DNA of 64,000 nucleotides from Lachnospiraceae bacterium (GTDB taxonomy: Bacteria; Bacillota; Clostridia; Lachnospirales; Lachnospiraceae): NCBI GenBank assembly GCA_022791755.1, contig JAAVZR010000012.1, positions 1 through 64,000 on the forward strand, in the 5' to 3' direction. A model generated the notes under the pieces. It was given only the letters and a program-made list of their open reading frames with translations, was not told the DNA's origin and did not search any database. Below, in pieces: positions 18,583-27,905 of this stretch (positions are counted from its first letter, which is position 1; every line of letters begins with the position of its first letter). The position numbers and the translations under genes were made by a program.

Positions 18583-18655
18583 ATAACCATGTGAAAAATC
18601 CGGGATGAAAAGAGGATTTTCATAACCACTACATCTTTAAGGGAGGATATGTTTT

Positions 18656-20737
18656 ATGCAACAGGTATATGAAACAGATAAAATCCGCAATGTCGTCATA
18701 CTGGGTCACGGCGGAGCCGGTAAGACTACTCTGGTAGAAGCGCTGGCCTTCCAGGCAGGCATCACGAACCGGCAGGGTAAGGTGGCCGATGGCAATACCA
18801 TCAGCGATTTTGATAAGGAAGAAGCGAAGAGACAGTTCTCCATCAGCACCACGGTGATTCCCATAGATTTCGAGGGCACGAAAATCAATTTCATCGACAC
18901 CCCTGGTTATATGGACTTCGTGGGAGAGGTGGAGGAGGCGCTGAGCGTGGCCGATTCTGCCGTGATTGTAGTGAACGGCAAAGCCGGTGTGGAGGCCGGA
19001 ACCGAGCGGGCCATGGAATACTGCGAGAAGTATGAGCTGCCCACCGTGATTTTCATCACCGGTATGGACGATGACAATGCGTCCTTCCGCAAGATCAGCC
19101 TCCAGCTCAATGAAAAATACGGCCGCAAGATTGCGCCGTTCCATATTCCGATTCGTGAGAATGAGAAGTTTGTGGGCTTTGTCAATGTGGTGAAGATGAA
19201 GGGCCGGCGCTTTACCAAGGGCAGCGAATACGAGGAATGCGAGATTCCCGAGTATCTGGAGAAGCAGCTTTCCACGGCCAGAGAATCCTTAGTGGAGGCT
19301 GTGGCGGAGACCAGCGAGGAGCTGATGGAGAAGTATTTCGGCGGCGAGGATTTTACCTATGACGAGGTGTCTACTTCTCTGCGTGTCCATGTGCAGGACC
19401 GGGCGATTATTCCGGTGCTGATGGGCTCGGGAATCAATAATCAGGGTACGAAGATGCTGATGCAGGTGGTTGTGAAATATTTTGCTTCCCCCAATAAGCG
19501 CAAGGTATATGGCAGAGAGTCCGGTAATAATGAGATCGCGTTTTTGGAGTGCGACGAGAGTAAGCATATGAGCGCCAAGGTCTGGAAGACCATGGTGGAT
19601 CCCTTTATCGGCAAGTATTCCTTTATCAAGGTAGTGACCGGCGTGCTGAAAGCCGACTCCATGATCTACAATGTCAATAAGGAGACCGAGGAAAAGTTAG
19701 CCAAGCTGTACATTCTGCGGGGCAAGGAAGCCATCGAGGTCAAGGAGCTTCATGCCGGCGACCTGGGCGCCGTGACGAAGATCAATAATATCGCCACCGG
19801 AGACACCATCGCGCAGAAGGGCGCCACCATGATCTTTGATCCGCCGGCCATCTCAAAGCCCTATACGTACATGAGATATAAGGCCAATAATAAGGGCGAC
19901 GAGGATAAGATCGCGGCGGCCATGGCGAAGCTGATGGATGAGGATCTGACGCTTAAGGTGGTTCAGGACAGTGAAAACCGCCAGTCTCTTATGTACGGGA
20001 TCGGGGATCAGCAGCTGGATATCGTGGTCAGCAAGCTGTCGGCCCGCTATAAGGTGGAAGTGACTTTGAGCAAGCCGAAGATCGCGTTCAGGGAGACGAT
20101 CCGCAAGAAGACCACCGTCACCGGCACCCATAAGAAGCAGTCGGGCGGCCATGGCCAGTACGGCGTGGTGGTGATGGAGTTTGAGCCGTCCGGAGATCTG
20201 GAGAAATCTCATGAATTTGCCGAGCGCGTCGTGGGCGGCGCCGTGCCGAAGAACTATTTCCCTGCCGTGGAGAAGGGTCTGGCAGAGTCGGTTCTGAAGG
20301 GGCCCTTAGCCGGATATCCGGTGGTGGGCGTGAAGGGAACGCTGATCGACGGTAAATATCATCCGGTGGATTCCTCCGAGATGGCCTTTAAGACAGCTAC
20401 GATCAATGCGTTCAAGGCCGGTGTGATGGAGGCATCCCCCGTGCTTTTGGAGCCCATTGCCACCATGAAGGTGACGGTGCCCAATGCCTTTGCCGGCGAC
20501 GTCATGGGCGATATGAACAAGCGCCGCGGCCGCGTCATGGGTATGGATCATATCGCTGCCGGCAAGCAGACGATCACGGCAGAGGTTCCCATGTCTGAGA
20601 TCTACGGCTATGGCACGGATCTTCGTTCCATGACCGGCGGATCCGGCGACTATGAGTATGAGTTTACCCGCTATGAGCAGGCGCCCTCCGATGTACAGGC
20701 GAAGATCGTAGCGGCCAGCAAGGCGGAAGAGGAGTAA
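18656..20737 (+). CDS. Elongation factor G-like GTPase (FusA2 type)
   Basis: 693 residues with the full EF-G domain order. G1 is GHGGAGKTTL. The G3 motif reads DTPGY, with Tyr where translational GTPases keep the catalytic His, and the G4 position reads TGMD instead of NKMD. The opening GHGGAGKT replaces the AHIDAGKT of true EF-G. These changes mark the EF-G-like paralogue group rather than the housekeeping translocase, which is normally encoded beside tufA and rpsL/rpsG. Domains IV-V are complete (HKKQSGGHGQYG, GVKGTLIDGKYHPVDSSE). The role is unknown, possibly ribosome rescue, recycling or stress; it has its own promoter and terminator. Confidence 0.85.
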   Translation: MQQVYETDKIRNVVILGHGGAGKTTLVEALAFQAGITNRQGKVADGNTISDFDKEEAKRQFSISTTVIPIDFEGTKINFIDTPGYMDFVGEVEEALSVADSAVIVVNGKAGVEAGTERAMEYCEKYELPTVIFITGMDDDNASFRKISLQLNEKYGRKIAPFHIPIRENEKFVGFVNVVKMKGRRFTKGSEYEECEIPEYLEKQLSTARESLVEAVAETSEELMEKYFGGEDFTYDEVSTSLRVHVQDRAIIPVLMGSGINNQGTKMLMQVVVKYFASPNKRKVYGRESGNNEIAFLECDESKHMSAKVWKTMVDPFIGKYSFIKVVTGVLKADSMIYNVNKETEEKLAKLYILRGKEAIEVKELHAGDLGAVTKINNIATGDTIAQKGATMIFDPPAISKPYTYMRYKANNKGDEDKIAAAMAKLMDEDLTLKVVQDSENRQSLMYGIGDQQLDIVVSKLSARYKVEVTLSKPKIAFRETIRKKTTVTGTHKKQSGGHGQYGVVVMEFEPSGDLEKSHEFAERVVGGAVPKNYFPAVEKGLAESVLKGPLAGYPVVGVKGTLIDGKYHPVDSSEMAFKTATINAFKAGVMEASPVLLEPIATMKVTVPNAFAGDVMGDMNKRRGRVMGMDHIAAGKQTITAEVPMSEIYGYGTDLRSMTGGSGDYEYEFTRYEQAPSDVQAKIVAASKAEEE

Positions 20738-20767
20738 GAAAACCGCTATATGACCTGACGGTATGAG

Positions 20768-20819
20768 GCAGGGAAGGCTGCGGCCCCACAGGGCCGGCGG
20801 CTTTCCCTGCTTCTTTTTT
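20768..20819 (+). terminator. Terminator after the EF-G-like gene
   Basis: GCAGGGAAGGC...GGCCC, CACA loop, GGGCC...TTTCCCTGC (20768-20810), then a T-rich tract. The remaining 150 bases up to 20971 hold no gene. Confidence 0.85.
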
Positions 20820-20971
20820 ACGTTTTTTAAAGTTTCTGAACGGATGGTGGGAACCGCTGGGGGAGAAGGCTTAAGAAACCTTTAAGGAAGTGTTTAACCG
20901 GATGTAAAAAAAGTATGGTATGCTGACAGATACGAAAGAGATCCGGAAAACGTGAAAGACGGCGGTCTTGC

Positions 20972-21000
20972 TTGACAAAAACTGTGAATATGAGTAGAAT
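20972..21000 (+). promoter_or_regulatory. leuS promoter
   Basis: TTGACA (20972-20977), 17-nt spacer, TAGAAT (20995-21000). Only about 60 bases separate the transcription start from the ATG, so there is no room for a T-box leader. Confidence 0.8.
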
Positions 21001-21068
21001 ACCCTTATGCATAAAGGCCGGATTGCCTTGCCGCAGGACCGGGCTTTTCAGATTGAAGGAGGGAGACC

Positions 21069-23474
21069 ATGAGTACAGCTTACGAACCGAAACAGATTGA
21101 GAAAAAGTGGCAGGACGTATGGGATGAGGAGAGGGCGTTTGCCGCCACCGACGACTATACCAGACCCAAATACTATGCACTGGTGGAGTTTCCGTATCCG
21201 TCAGGGCAGGGACTTCATGTGGGACATCCCCGTCCCTATACGGCGCTGGACATTGTGGCGAGGAAACGCCGGATGCAGGGGTATAATGTGCTGTATCCCA
21301 TGGGGTGGGATGCCTTTGGTCTGCCGACGGAGAATTATGCTATCAAAAACCATGTTCATCCCCGCATTGTGACCCATAATAATGTGACCCGGTTTAAGGA
21401 GCAGTTAAAGTCTCTGGGATATTCCTTTGACTGGGAGCGGGAGGTCAACACCACGGATCCCGCTTATTATAAATGGACGCAGTGGATCTTTTTAAAACTG
21501 TTTAAAGCGGGACTGGCCTATAAGAGCGAGATGCCCATCAACTGGTGTACCTCCTGTAAGGTGGGACTGGCCAACGAGGAAGTGGTAAACGGCGTCTGCG
21601 AGCGCTGCGGCGGCGAGGTGGTACGCCGTGTCAGAAGCCAGTGGATGTTAAAGATTACCGAGTATGCCGATCAGCTGATCGACGATCTGGAAGGACTTGA
21701 CTATATCGAGCGGGTGAAGGTATCTCAGAAGAACTGGATCGGCCGCTCCCATGGAGCGGAAGTGGATTTCTCCTTAAAAGATAAAGAGGAAAAGCTGCGT
21801 ATCTACACAACCCGGCCGGACACGCTGTTTGGCGTGACCTACATGGTACTGTCCCCGGAGCATCCCTATATTGATAAGTATAGGGCGGACATCGCAAACT
21901 GGGATGAGGTGACGGCCTACAGGGAGCAGGCGGCCCGAAAATCAGATTTCGAACGTTCGGAGCTGGCGAAGGAAAAGACCGGCGTGCCGGTCAGAGGGTT
22001 GTCGGCGGTCAATCCGGCGAATGGCAGAGAAATTCCGATCTGGATTTCCGACTATGTCCTGATGAGCTACGGCACGGGAGCCATAATGGCAGTACCGGCC
22101 CATGATGAGAGGGACTGGGAATTTGCGAAGAAATTCGGTCTGCCCATCGTCGAGGTGGTGGCCGGAGGCAATGTGCAGGAAGCGGCGTATACCGATGTGG
22201 CCACAGGAAAACTGGTTAATTCCGGGTTCCTGAACGGCCTGGAGGTGGCCGATGCAAAAATTGCCATCACAAAATGGCTGGAGGAGAATAAAGTCGGCGA
22301 GCCTAAGAAAAACTTTAAATTAAGAGACTGGGTTTTTTCCAGACAGAGATACTGGGGCGAGCCGATCCCCATTGTAAAGTGCGACACATGCGGCTACGTG
22401 GCGGTGCCGGAGTCGGAGCTGCCTTTGGAGCTTCCCGAGGTGGAGAGCTACATGCCCACGGATAACGGAGAATCGCCGCTGGCGGCCATGACGGACTGGG
22501 TGAATACCAGCTGTCCCTGCTGCGGCGGTCCGGCCAAGCGGGAGACCGATACCATGCCTCAGTGGGCCGGTTCCTCCTGGTATTTCCTGCGCTATACGGA
22601 TCCGAAGAACGATCAGGCGCTGGCAGGCCGGGAAGCGCTCCGGTACTGGATGCCGGTGGACTGGTATAACGGCGGTATGGAGCATACCACATTACATCTT
22701 CTGTATTCCCGCTTCTGGCATAAGTTTTTGTACGATGAGAAGGTGGTTCCCTGTCCGGAGCCCTATCAGAAACGCACCTCCCACGGAATGATCCTGGGAG
22801 AAAACGGCGAAAAGATGAGTAAATCCCGGGGCAATGTGGTGAATCCGGACGATATCGTGGAGGAGTTCGGCGCAGACACGCTGCGCACCTATGAGATGTT
22901 CATCGGCGCCTTTGATTTAAGCGCTTCCTGGTCTCAGGAGGGAGTAAAGGGCTGCCGCCGTTTCCTGGAGAGAGTGTGGAAGCTGGCCGGTCTGGTGGAG
23001 GGCGGCGACAGCTATTCTTCTGCCATGGAGACAAAGATGCACCAGACGATCAAGAAGGTCAGCAGTGATTATGAGAATCTGAAGTTTAATACGGCCATCG
23101 CGGCCATGATGGCGCTGGTGAACCAGTTCTATAAGAACGGATCCCTGACGAAGGCGGAGTTTCGGACCTTGTTGGTCCTTTTAAATCCGGTGGCGCCTCA
23201 TATTACGGAGGAACTGTGGCAGCTGATGGGCTGTGAAGGCCGTCTGTACCAGGCGTCATGGCCGGAATATGACGAGGCGAAGACCGTAGAGAATATGGTG
23301 GAGGTGGCCGTGCAGGTCAACGGTAAGACCAGAACTACGGTTACCATTTCCGCAGACGCTTCCCGGGAAGAGGCTGTGGCTGCGGGAAAGGAAGCTCTGG
23401 GCAGCAGATTAAACGGCACGGTGGTGAAGGAAATCTATGTGCCGGGCCGGATTATCAATATCGTGGTCAAATAA
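21069..23474 (+). CDS. leuS: Leucyl-tRNA synthetase
   Basis: 801 residues, a normal bacterial length. The HIGH-type motif is [12 protein letters not shown] near residue 53, followed by a CP1 editing domain with [12 protein letters not shown], and the KMSKS loop is [17 protein letters not shown] near 580. A zinc-binding Cys cluster (CTSC...CERC) lies near 160-178. It charges tRNA-Leu. GGAGGGAG precedes the ATG. The next gene begins 21 bases downstream and may be co-transcribed. Confidence 0.97.
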   Translation: MSTAYEPKQIEKKWQDVWDEERAFAATDDYTRPKYYALVEFPYPSGQGLHVGHPRPYTALDIVARKRRMQGYNVLYPMGWDAFGLPTENYAIKNHVHPRIVTHNNVTRFKEQLKSLGYSFDWEREVNTTDPAYYKWTQWIFLKLFKAGLAYKSEMPINWCTSCKVGLANEEVVNGVCERCGGEVVRRVRSQWMLKITEYADQLIDDLEGLDYIERVKVSQKNWIGRSHGAEVDFSLKDKEEKLRIYTTRPDTLFGVTYMVLSPEHPYIDKYRADIANWDEVTAYREQAARKSDFERSELAKEKTGVPVRGLSAVNPANGREIPIWISDYVLMSYGTGAIMAVPAHDERDWEFAKKFGLPIVEVVAGGNVQEAAYTDVATGKLVNSGFLNGLEVADAKIAITKWLEENKVGEPKKNFKLRDWVFSRQRYWGEPIPIVKCDTCGYVAVPESELPLELPEVESYMPTDNGESPLAAMTDWVNTSCPCCGGPAKRETDTMPQWAGSSWYFLRYTDPKNDQALAGREALRYWMPVDWYNGGMEHTTLHLLYSRFWHKFLYDEKVVPCPEPYQKRTSHGMILGENGEKMSKSRGNVVNPDDIVEEFGADTLRTYEMFIGAFDLSASWSQEGVKGCRRFLERVWKLAGLVEGGDSYSSAMETKMHQTIKKVSSDYENLKFNTAIAAMMALVNQFYKNGSLTKAEFRTLLVLLNPVAPHITEELWQLMGCEGRLYQASWPEYDEAKTVENMVEVAVQVNGKTRTTVTISADASREEAVAAGKEALGSRLNGTVVKEIYVPGRIINIVVK

Positions 23475-23495
23475 CTTCAAGAATGGAAGGAAAAG

Positions 23496-25691
23496 GTGGA
23501 TGAAATGAGTCGAAGAAAAAGCAAGCTGAATTTCCGGCAGGTGGGAAGGACGAGAAGGGAAAATCTGTTGCTGGTATTCAGTACGATCCTGTATTTTATC
23601 GGAGCGATCTTCTGGATGGAACTGACCTTTCACTTTGTCATGTTTGGCAGTTTCCGCGCCAGCTTTTTCTTCCCGATTTTGTTCTCCATTCCCATGGGAG
23701 CTTTTTTCGGCTTTCTGTGTAACCTGACTCCATCCAAGCAGGCGAATTATATCATCACCTGTGCACTGACCTTTTTCTGCTGCGTGGTATTTGGCGCCAA
23801 TATCGTATATTACGGCGTGTTCCAGACCTATGTAGGCGTGTTCAGCGCTCTGCAGCAGGGAAACGCCACCCAGGCGCTGACCTTTGGTCCCTTCTTCGTC
23901 CGGGCGCTGAAATCAATCTGGGATAATATATTCGGTATCATATTGATACTGATTCCGTTTATTTTCATGCTGACCATCGGCAGGACGCTTCTGAGCTTTC
24001 GTCAGAGGAAGCTGCCGGTGCAGGGAATGGTGGCCGGAGGAATTGTGGTATTTCATCTGCTGTGTCTGCTGATTGTGAATTTCGGTGACCGGGATCCCTA
24101 TTCGATCTATGACCTTTATCATCACAACAGCTCCCTGGGAGATGAGGTGGAGCAGCTGGGACTTGCGACGACCATGCGGCTGGATCTGAAGAGCGTGCTT
24201 TTTGGCAGCTCTTCGGCAGGACTTGATAATCTGGATCTTCCGGATGATAACAGCGATTGGCAGGGGACGGCTCAGGTGTCGGGGACCAGCGGGGAATCGC
24301 AGTCGGAGAGCCAACCGGCCTCTTCGGGAGAGACAGAGCCCACCGAACCGGAGACGGAGCCGGATATCCATGACCTGTATAATTTCCTGGACATTGATTT
24401 CGAGTCTCTGGCCGCCCAGGCGGAGGAGGCCGGGAATAAAGACCTGGCGAAGATACACCGGTACTTCCAGGGACTGGAGCCCTCCAGGACCAATGAGTAC
24501 ACGGGGATTTATGAGGGATATAACCTGATCTTTCTGACGGCGGAGGGTTTTTCTCCCTATGCGGTGGACGAGCAGCTGACGCCTACCTTATATAAGCTGA
24601 TTAACACCGGTTATGTGTTCAAGAACTTCTATACGCCGCTGTGGTATGGTTCCACCTCTGCCGGCGAGTATGTAAACCTGGTCAGTCAGTTCCCGAAGGA
24701 CGGCGAATACATTTCCATGAAAAAGAGCGGCCAGGACAAGTCAGACATGTATTTTTGCCTGGGACGCATGATGGAGCGGGCCGGTTATAACCTGTGGGGC
24801 TTCCACAACAACAGCTACACATACTATGAGAGAAATCTCTCTCATCCCAATATGGGCTATGAGAACTGGATCGCCGTGGGCAGCGGTTTCGAGCCGGAGA
24901 CCACTTCTTCGGGAAAAGAATACTGGCCTCAGTCAGATTTGTATATGATAGACAATACTTTCGATATCTATGCGACCAGCGAACCGTTCCACGCCTACTA
25001 TATGACAGTCAGCGGTCATGTGGAATATAATTTTGCCGGCAATGCCATGTCGGCGCGCAATAAGGATGCGGTGGCTGATCTGCCTCTGTCTGATGAGGCG
25101 AAAGCCTATATTGCCTGCAATATGGAGCTGGATAAAGCCATGGCCAGCCTGATTCAGAAGCTGGAGGATGCAGGGATCGCAGACCGCACGCTGGTGGTGC
25201 TGACAGCGGATCATATTCCCTATGACCCGAAATACAGGGCCATGTGCGATGAGGTGGCGGCCTACCATAACGGAATCCAGGGATATACCCTGGAGGATAA
25301 CTTCGAGCTATATCGCAATGATCTGATCATCTGGACCGGCAGTATGGAAGAGGGAAAGAATGTCGTGGTGGAGAAGCCCTGCTACAGCCTGGATATTTTG
25401 CCTACCATCGCCAATATGCTGGGACTGGATTATGATTCCCGGCTTCTGATGGGACAGGATATCTTCTCTGACAGCGAGGGTCTGGTGGTGTTCCCGAACC
25501 GCAGCTGGATCACGGATACGGCTATGTATAACGGAAGTACCAAGGAAGTCATATCTCTGACCGGTGAGGAGGTATCCGAGGATTATGTGAGCAATACGCG
25601 CAAGAAGGTCAATAATAAGCTGGCCATTTCGCGACAGCTTCTGGACGTAAACTATTACAGTTATCTTCATGGCGGTGAGACGCCGGAGTAG
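23496..25691 (+). CDS. LTA synthase family sulfatase-fold membrane protein
   Basis: 731 residues. Five N-terminal membrane segments lie in residues 25-200, followed by a Ser/Thr/Glu-rich linker near 245-290 and an extracellular sulfatase-fold catalytic domain. The family nucleophile threonine is in YGSTSAGEY near residue 386; LIFLTAEGFSPY and VLTADHIPYD are metal-site motifs. Such enzymes transfer glycerol-phosphate or phosphoethanolamine-type groups onto surface glycolipids. The linker between membrane and catalytic parts is longer than in Staphylococcus LtaS, so the exact donor is uncertain. ATGs at 23496 and 23505 are both possible starts. Confidence 0.85.
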   Translation: MDEMSRRKSKLNFRQVGRTRRENLLLVFSTILYFIGAIFWMELTFHFVMFGSFRASFFFPILFSIPMGAFFGFLCNLTPSKQANYIITCALTFFCCVVFGANIVYYGVFQTYVGVFSALQQGNATQALTFGPFFVRALKSIWDNIFGIILILIPFIFMLTIGRTLLSFRQRKLPVQGMVAGGIVVFHLLCLLIVNFGDRDPYSIYDLYHHNSSLGDEVEQLGLATTMRLDLKSVLFGSSSAGLDNLDLPDDNSDWQGTAQVSGTSGESQSESQPASSGETEPTEPETEPDIHDLYNFLDIDFESLAAQAEEAGNKDLAKIHRYFQGLEPSRTNEYTGIYEGYNLIFLTAEGFSPYAVDEQLTPTLYKLINTGYVFKNFYTPLWYGSTSAGEYVNLVSQFPKDGEYISMKKSGQDKSDMYFCLGRMMERAGYNLWGFHNNSYTYYERNLSHPNMGYENWIAVGSGFEPETTSSGKEYWPQSDLYMIDNTFDIYATSEPFHAYYMTVSGHVEYNFAGNAMSARNKDAVADLPLSDEAKAYIACNMELDKAMASLIQKLEDAGIADRTLVVLTADHIPYDPKYRAMCDEVAAYHNGIQGYTLEDNFELYRNDLIIWTGSMEEGKNVVVEKPCYSLDILPTIANMLGLDYDSRLLMGQDIFSDSEGLVVFPNRSWITDTAMYNGSTKEVISLTGEEVSEDYVSNTRKKVNNKLAISRQLLDVNYYSYLHGGETPE

Positions 25692-25728
25692 ACAGGCGGT
25701 GATTCCTGCCGGGGAATATAATTTTGCA

Positions 25729-25757
25729 TTGCCCCATATTATATTTTATGGTAGTAT
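25729..25757 (+). promoter_or_regulatory. Promoter of the mntP riboswitch transcript
   Basis: TTGCCC (25729-25734), 17-nt spacer, TAGTAT (25752-25757), immediately upstream of the aptamer. Confidence 0.5.
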
Positions 25758-25765
25758 GTAATCAG

Positions 25766-25910
25766 GATTAAGGGAGTAGTCGGCGTTTGAAAGCAATCTC
25801 ACGAGGGGATACGGCTTTGACGCAGCAAGGTCAACATACTGGGTTTGGCCCTGGCTTTGCTTTAAATGATGAGACTTATCTGCACAGGCTGCAGGTAAGT
25901 CTCTTTTTTT
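25766..25910 (+). ncRNA. yybP-ykoY manganese riboswitch with terminator
   Basis: The aptamer begins with AAGGGAGTAG (25770-25779), the conserved 5' element of the yybP-ykoY class. It contains the 3' strand with GCAAGGTCAACATACTGGG, which matches the conserved Mn-binding internal loop. An expression-platform hairpin follows: GAGACTTA (25871-25878) pairs with TAAGTCTC (25896-25903), then seven Ts. Manganese binding should prevent this terminator and allow mntP transcription, which encodes a manganese exporter. Confidence 0.88.
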
Positions 25911-25933
25911 ACAGGAAAGGGAGGCGAATACAT

Positions 25934-26500
25934 ATGAAATTATGGGAACTGGCATTGATTGCTGTGGGACTGTCCATGGACGCTTTTGCGGTGTCGATAT
26001 GCAAGGGGCTGTCGGTGCGCCGGGCAGAGTGGAAACATCTTCTGACAGCCGGTCTGTACTTCGGAGGATTTCAGGCTCTGATGCCGGTGATCGGTTATCT
26101 GCTGGGGGTGAGATTTCAGGCGATGATCATGGAGATAGACCACTGGATCGCCTTTGTTCTGCTGGGATTTATCGGCGCCAATATGGTTAAAGAGGCGCTT
26201 GGCAAGGAAGAGGACGAGGAGATGGGAGCTTCCTTTGGCCCCAAAACCATGCTTCCCATGGCAGTGGCCACCAGCATTGACGCGCTGGCCGTAGGCGTCA
26301 CCCTGGCTTTTTTACAGGTGAATATCATACCGGCCGTGAGCTTTATCGGTATCGTTACCTTCCTCTTCTCAGCGGCAGGGGTAAAGATCGGCAATGTATT
26401 TGGCGCCAGATACAAAGCGAAGGCGGAAGTGTTTGGGGGGCTGATTCTGATTTTTATGGGAATAAAGATTCTGGCGGACCATCTGTGGCTTTTCGGCTGA
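25934..26500 (+). CDS. mntP: Manganese efflux pump MntP
   Basis: 188 residues, six membrane segments. Two internally related halves each carry an aspartate-containing motif, SMDAFAVSICKGL in the first and TSIDALAVGVTLAF in the second, typical of MntP (YebN). The ATG at 25934 follows AAAGGGAGG directly after the riboswitch terminator; longer in-frame starts fall inside the riboswitch. It exports excess Mn(II), and the riboswitch gives feedback induction. Confidence 0.95.
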   Translation: MKLWELALIAVGLSMDAFAVSICKGLSVRRAEWKHLLTAGLYFGGFQALMPVIGYLLGVRFQAMIMEIDHWIAFVLLGFIGANMVKEALGKEEDEEMGASFGPKTMLPMAVATSIDALAVGVTLAFLQVNIIPAVSFIGIVTFLFSAAGVKIGNVFGARYKAKAEVFGGLILIFMGIKILADHLWLFG

Positions 26501-26506
26501 AAAACA

Positions 26507-26534
26507 GGGGAGCCTTTCACATATAAGGCTCCCC
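26507..26534 (-). terminator. Terminator between mntP and the convergent gene pair
   Basis: GGGGAGCCTT and AAGGCTCCCC form a perfect 10-bp stem. On the minus strand it is followed by TGTTTTT, so it mainly ends the leftward pair; it may also slow rightward mntP transcription. Confidence 0.8.
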
Positions 26535-26541
26535 GAAGGCT

Positions 26542-26853
26542 TCAGCTTTTTTTATTCTTTTTCTCTTTGGAGGAAGCTGTGTTTGAGCGCATCATGGTCT
26601 GGATCATCTGAAACCGTTTGCGCTCCTCTGCGTCCATGCGCTTTTCCATCTCGGAGAAAATCAGCTGTGTCTCCTCGTCGGAGAAAGTGATTCCCATCTG
26701 GGAAGCTTTGGTATTGACAGCCAGAAAGAACGGCATCAGCGTATCCTTATTCTGCTTTTGCATTTCCTTGAGAATCTGTTCCAGAAATATCACTTTCATG
26801 GGATTGATACCGGCAAAGGCCGGGTTGTTTTTCAGTTCATCTGAAGGTTGCAT
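26542..26853 (-). CDS. Conserved-looking hypothetical protein
   Basis: 103 residues, no membrane segment or signal peptide. It is predicted almost wholly helical with a Lys-rich tail (KEKKNKKS) and many Met and Gln residues. AAAGGAG precedes the ATG. It lies 34 bases after the other hypothetical gene of the pair on the same strand. I do not recognise a family; the pair probably works together. Confidence 0.7.
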   Translation of the reverse strand: MQPSDELKNNPAFAGINPMKVIFLEQILKEMQKQNKDTLMPFFLAVNTKASQMGITFSDEETQLIFSEMEKRMDAEERKRFQMIQTMMRSNTASSKEKKNKKS

Positions 26854-26887
26854 CTGTAATACTCCTTTCCTGCTCTTGATGCGATTC

Positions 26888-27355
26888 CTAATCCTGTGTC
26901 CCCTGCATCATGTTCATAAAATCCATCCCCTGGAACATGGTGCTGTAAGTTTCAAACATGGCAGCCTGCTCCGGCGGCAGCATTTCCTGTATCAGATCAG
27001 AAGGGGAAAGCGGGCCGGAGGTCTTTTGTTGCAGTTCGGAAATTTTTTGGTAGAGTTTCATGGCCTCCAGGGCGTTTTTCATCTGATCCAGAGCGGCGCT
27101 TTCCGTGGGACCTCCGTAGGGTTTTAACTCTTCGATCAGCTTCTCCGGAGGCGGCATGGACCGCCTGGGCCATGGAAGCGGCTGGTCGGGAGTCTGAAAA
27201 AGAGCGATGGTGTTTTGCAGCTCCTGCATCCGGATATAGACGGCGGCCCACTGTTGCATGGACGGTTCCAGAAACGGAAGAAAAGCCTTCATCATCTGAA
27301 GGCTGCTGCTGCCGGTTAATTCGTCGAATTCCGTCATCCGCAAAGTGGGTTTCAT
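26888..27355 (-). CDS. Hypothetical protein, Met/Gln-rich helical
   Basis: 155 residues, soluble, mainly helical, with a Pro-rich segment (QPLPWPRRSMPPPEK) near 58-72 and a Met-rich C-terminus. AGGAGGGG precedes the ATG. It is the first gene of a two-gene minus-strand unit. No enzyme or binding motif is visible. Both proteins have the look of adjacent coiled scaffold-type proteins, but no function can be given. Confidence 0.7.
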   Translation of the reverse strand: MKPTLRMTEFDELTGSSSLQMMKAFLPFLEPSMQQWAAVYIRMQELQNTIALFQTPDQPLPWPRRSMPPPEKLIEELKPYGGPTESAALDQMKNALEAMKLYQKISELQQKTSGPLSPSDLIQEMLPPEQAAMFETYSTMFQGMDFMNMMQGTQD

Positions 27356-27496
27356 ACTTTTGTCCCCTCCTCTTTCTCTTTATACTTATGCAAAAAAGCA
27401 TGTCCCTATGACACTTCTCAGGGAAGATTCCCTTTTGCTTCCTCTGTCATATGATAATATCATACAGCCGGTAAGAAGCCGGGAGAGGAGAAAAAG

Positions 27497-27670
27497 GTGA
27501 AATATAAATTGATTATAGATGGCAATGCGGTGTATGAGATTGACGGCGAGTGCGCGTCCTGCCAGAGAGAAAGAGAGGAGGAGATGTCTTCTTCCTGTGC
27601 GGTGTGCCGCAGATCCGGGGACAGGACCGGGGGATCGAAGGAAAGACCGGAGGCCGGAACCGGGAACTGA
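27497..27670 (+). CDS. Small two-CxxC protein
   Basis: 57 codons from a GTG preceded by GGGAGAGGAG. The product begins MKYKLIIDGNAVYEID and has two cysteine pairs, CASC (19-22) and CAVC (34-37), consistent with a small zinc ribbon. The tail is charged and Gly/Arg-rich. The start has a good ribosome binding site and codon use like its neighbours. It is divergent from the hypothetical pair. The function is unknown. Confidence 0.55.
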   Translation: MKYKLIIDGNAVYEIDGECASCQREREEEMSSSCAVCRRSGDRTGGSKERPEAGTGN

Positions 27671-27822
27671 AATCTTTCTCTTGCGTGCCTGCGGTCATAA
27701 GAGTATAATACTGTTACCGTACCCTCGGCGGACAAAGGGACACACGCCCCAAGTGCCGTCTTTTGGCGGCTGTCGGGCAGCATGAACACAAAGAGCTTTG
27801 CCAGGGCGGCAGTTTTAAACAT

Positions 27823-27840
27823 GATGCATAAAAATTCAAA
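27823..27840. promoter_or_regulatory. ARG box (ArgR/AhrC operator)
   Basis: GATGCATAAAAATTCAAA matches the Gram-positive ARG box consensus TNTGNATWWWWATNCANA at all but the first position. It lies just upstream of the argC -35. Confidence 0.75.
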
Positions 27841-27846
27841 ATAATC

Positions 27847-27874
27847 TTGACTTTATGCATAATAGATGTATAAT
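27847..27874 (+). promoter_or_regulatory. argC promoter overlapped by a second ARG-like box
   Basis: TTGACT (27847-27852), 16-nt spacer, TATAAT (27869-27874). A second, imperfect ARG-like sequence TATGCATAATAGATGTATA (27854-27872) covers the spacer and -10, as expected for arginine-dependent repression. Confidence 0.75.
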
Positions 27875-27905
27875 TATAAGAACCGATACAGGAGAGGAGA
27901 GTCTT

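Noticed and set aside
21001-21068. T-box leader before leuS
   Set aside because: Only about 60 bases of leader exist; a T-box needs roughly 200 and no AGGGUGGNACCGCG-type element is present. The same holds for glnS.
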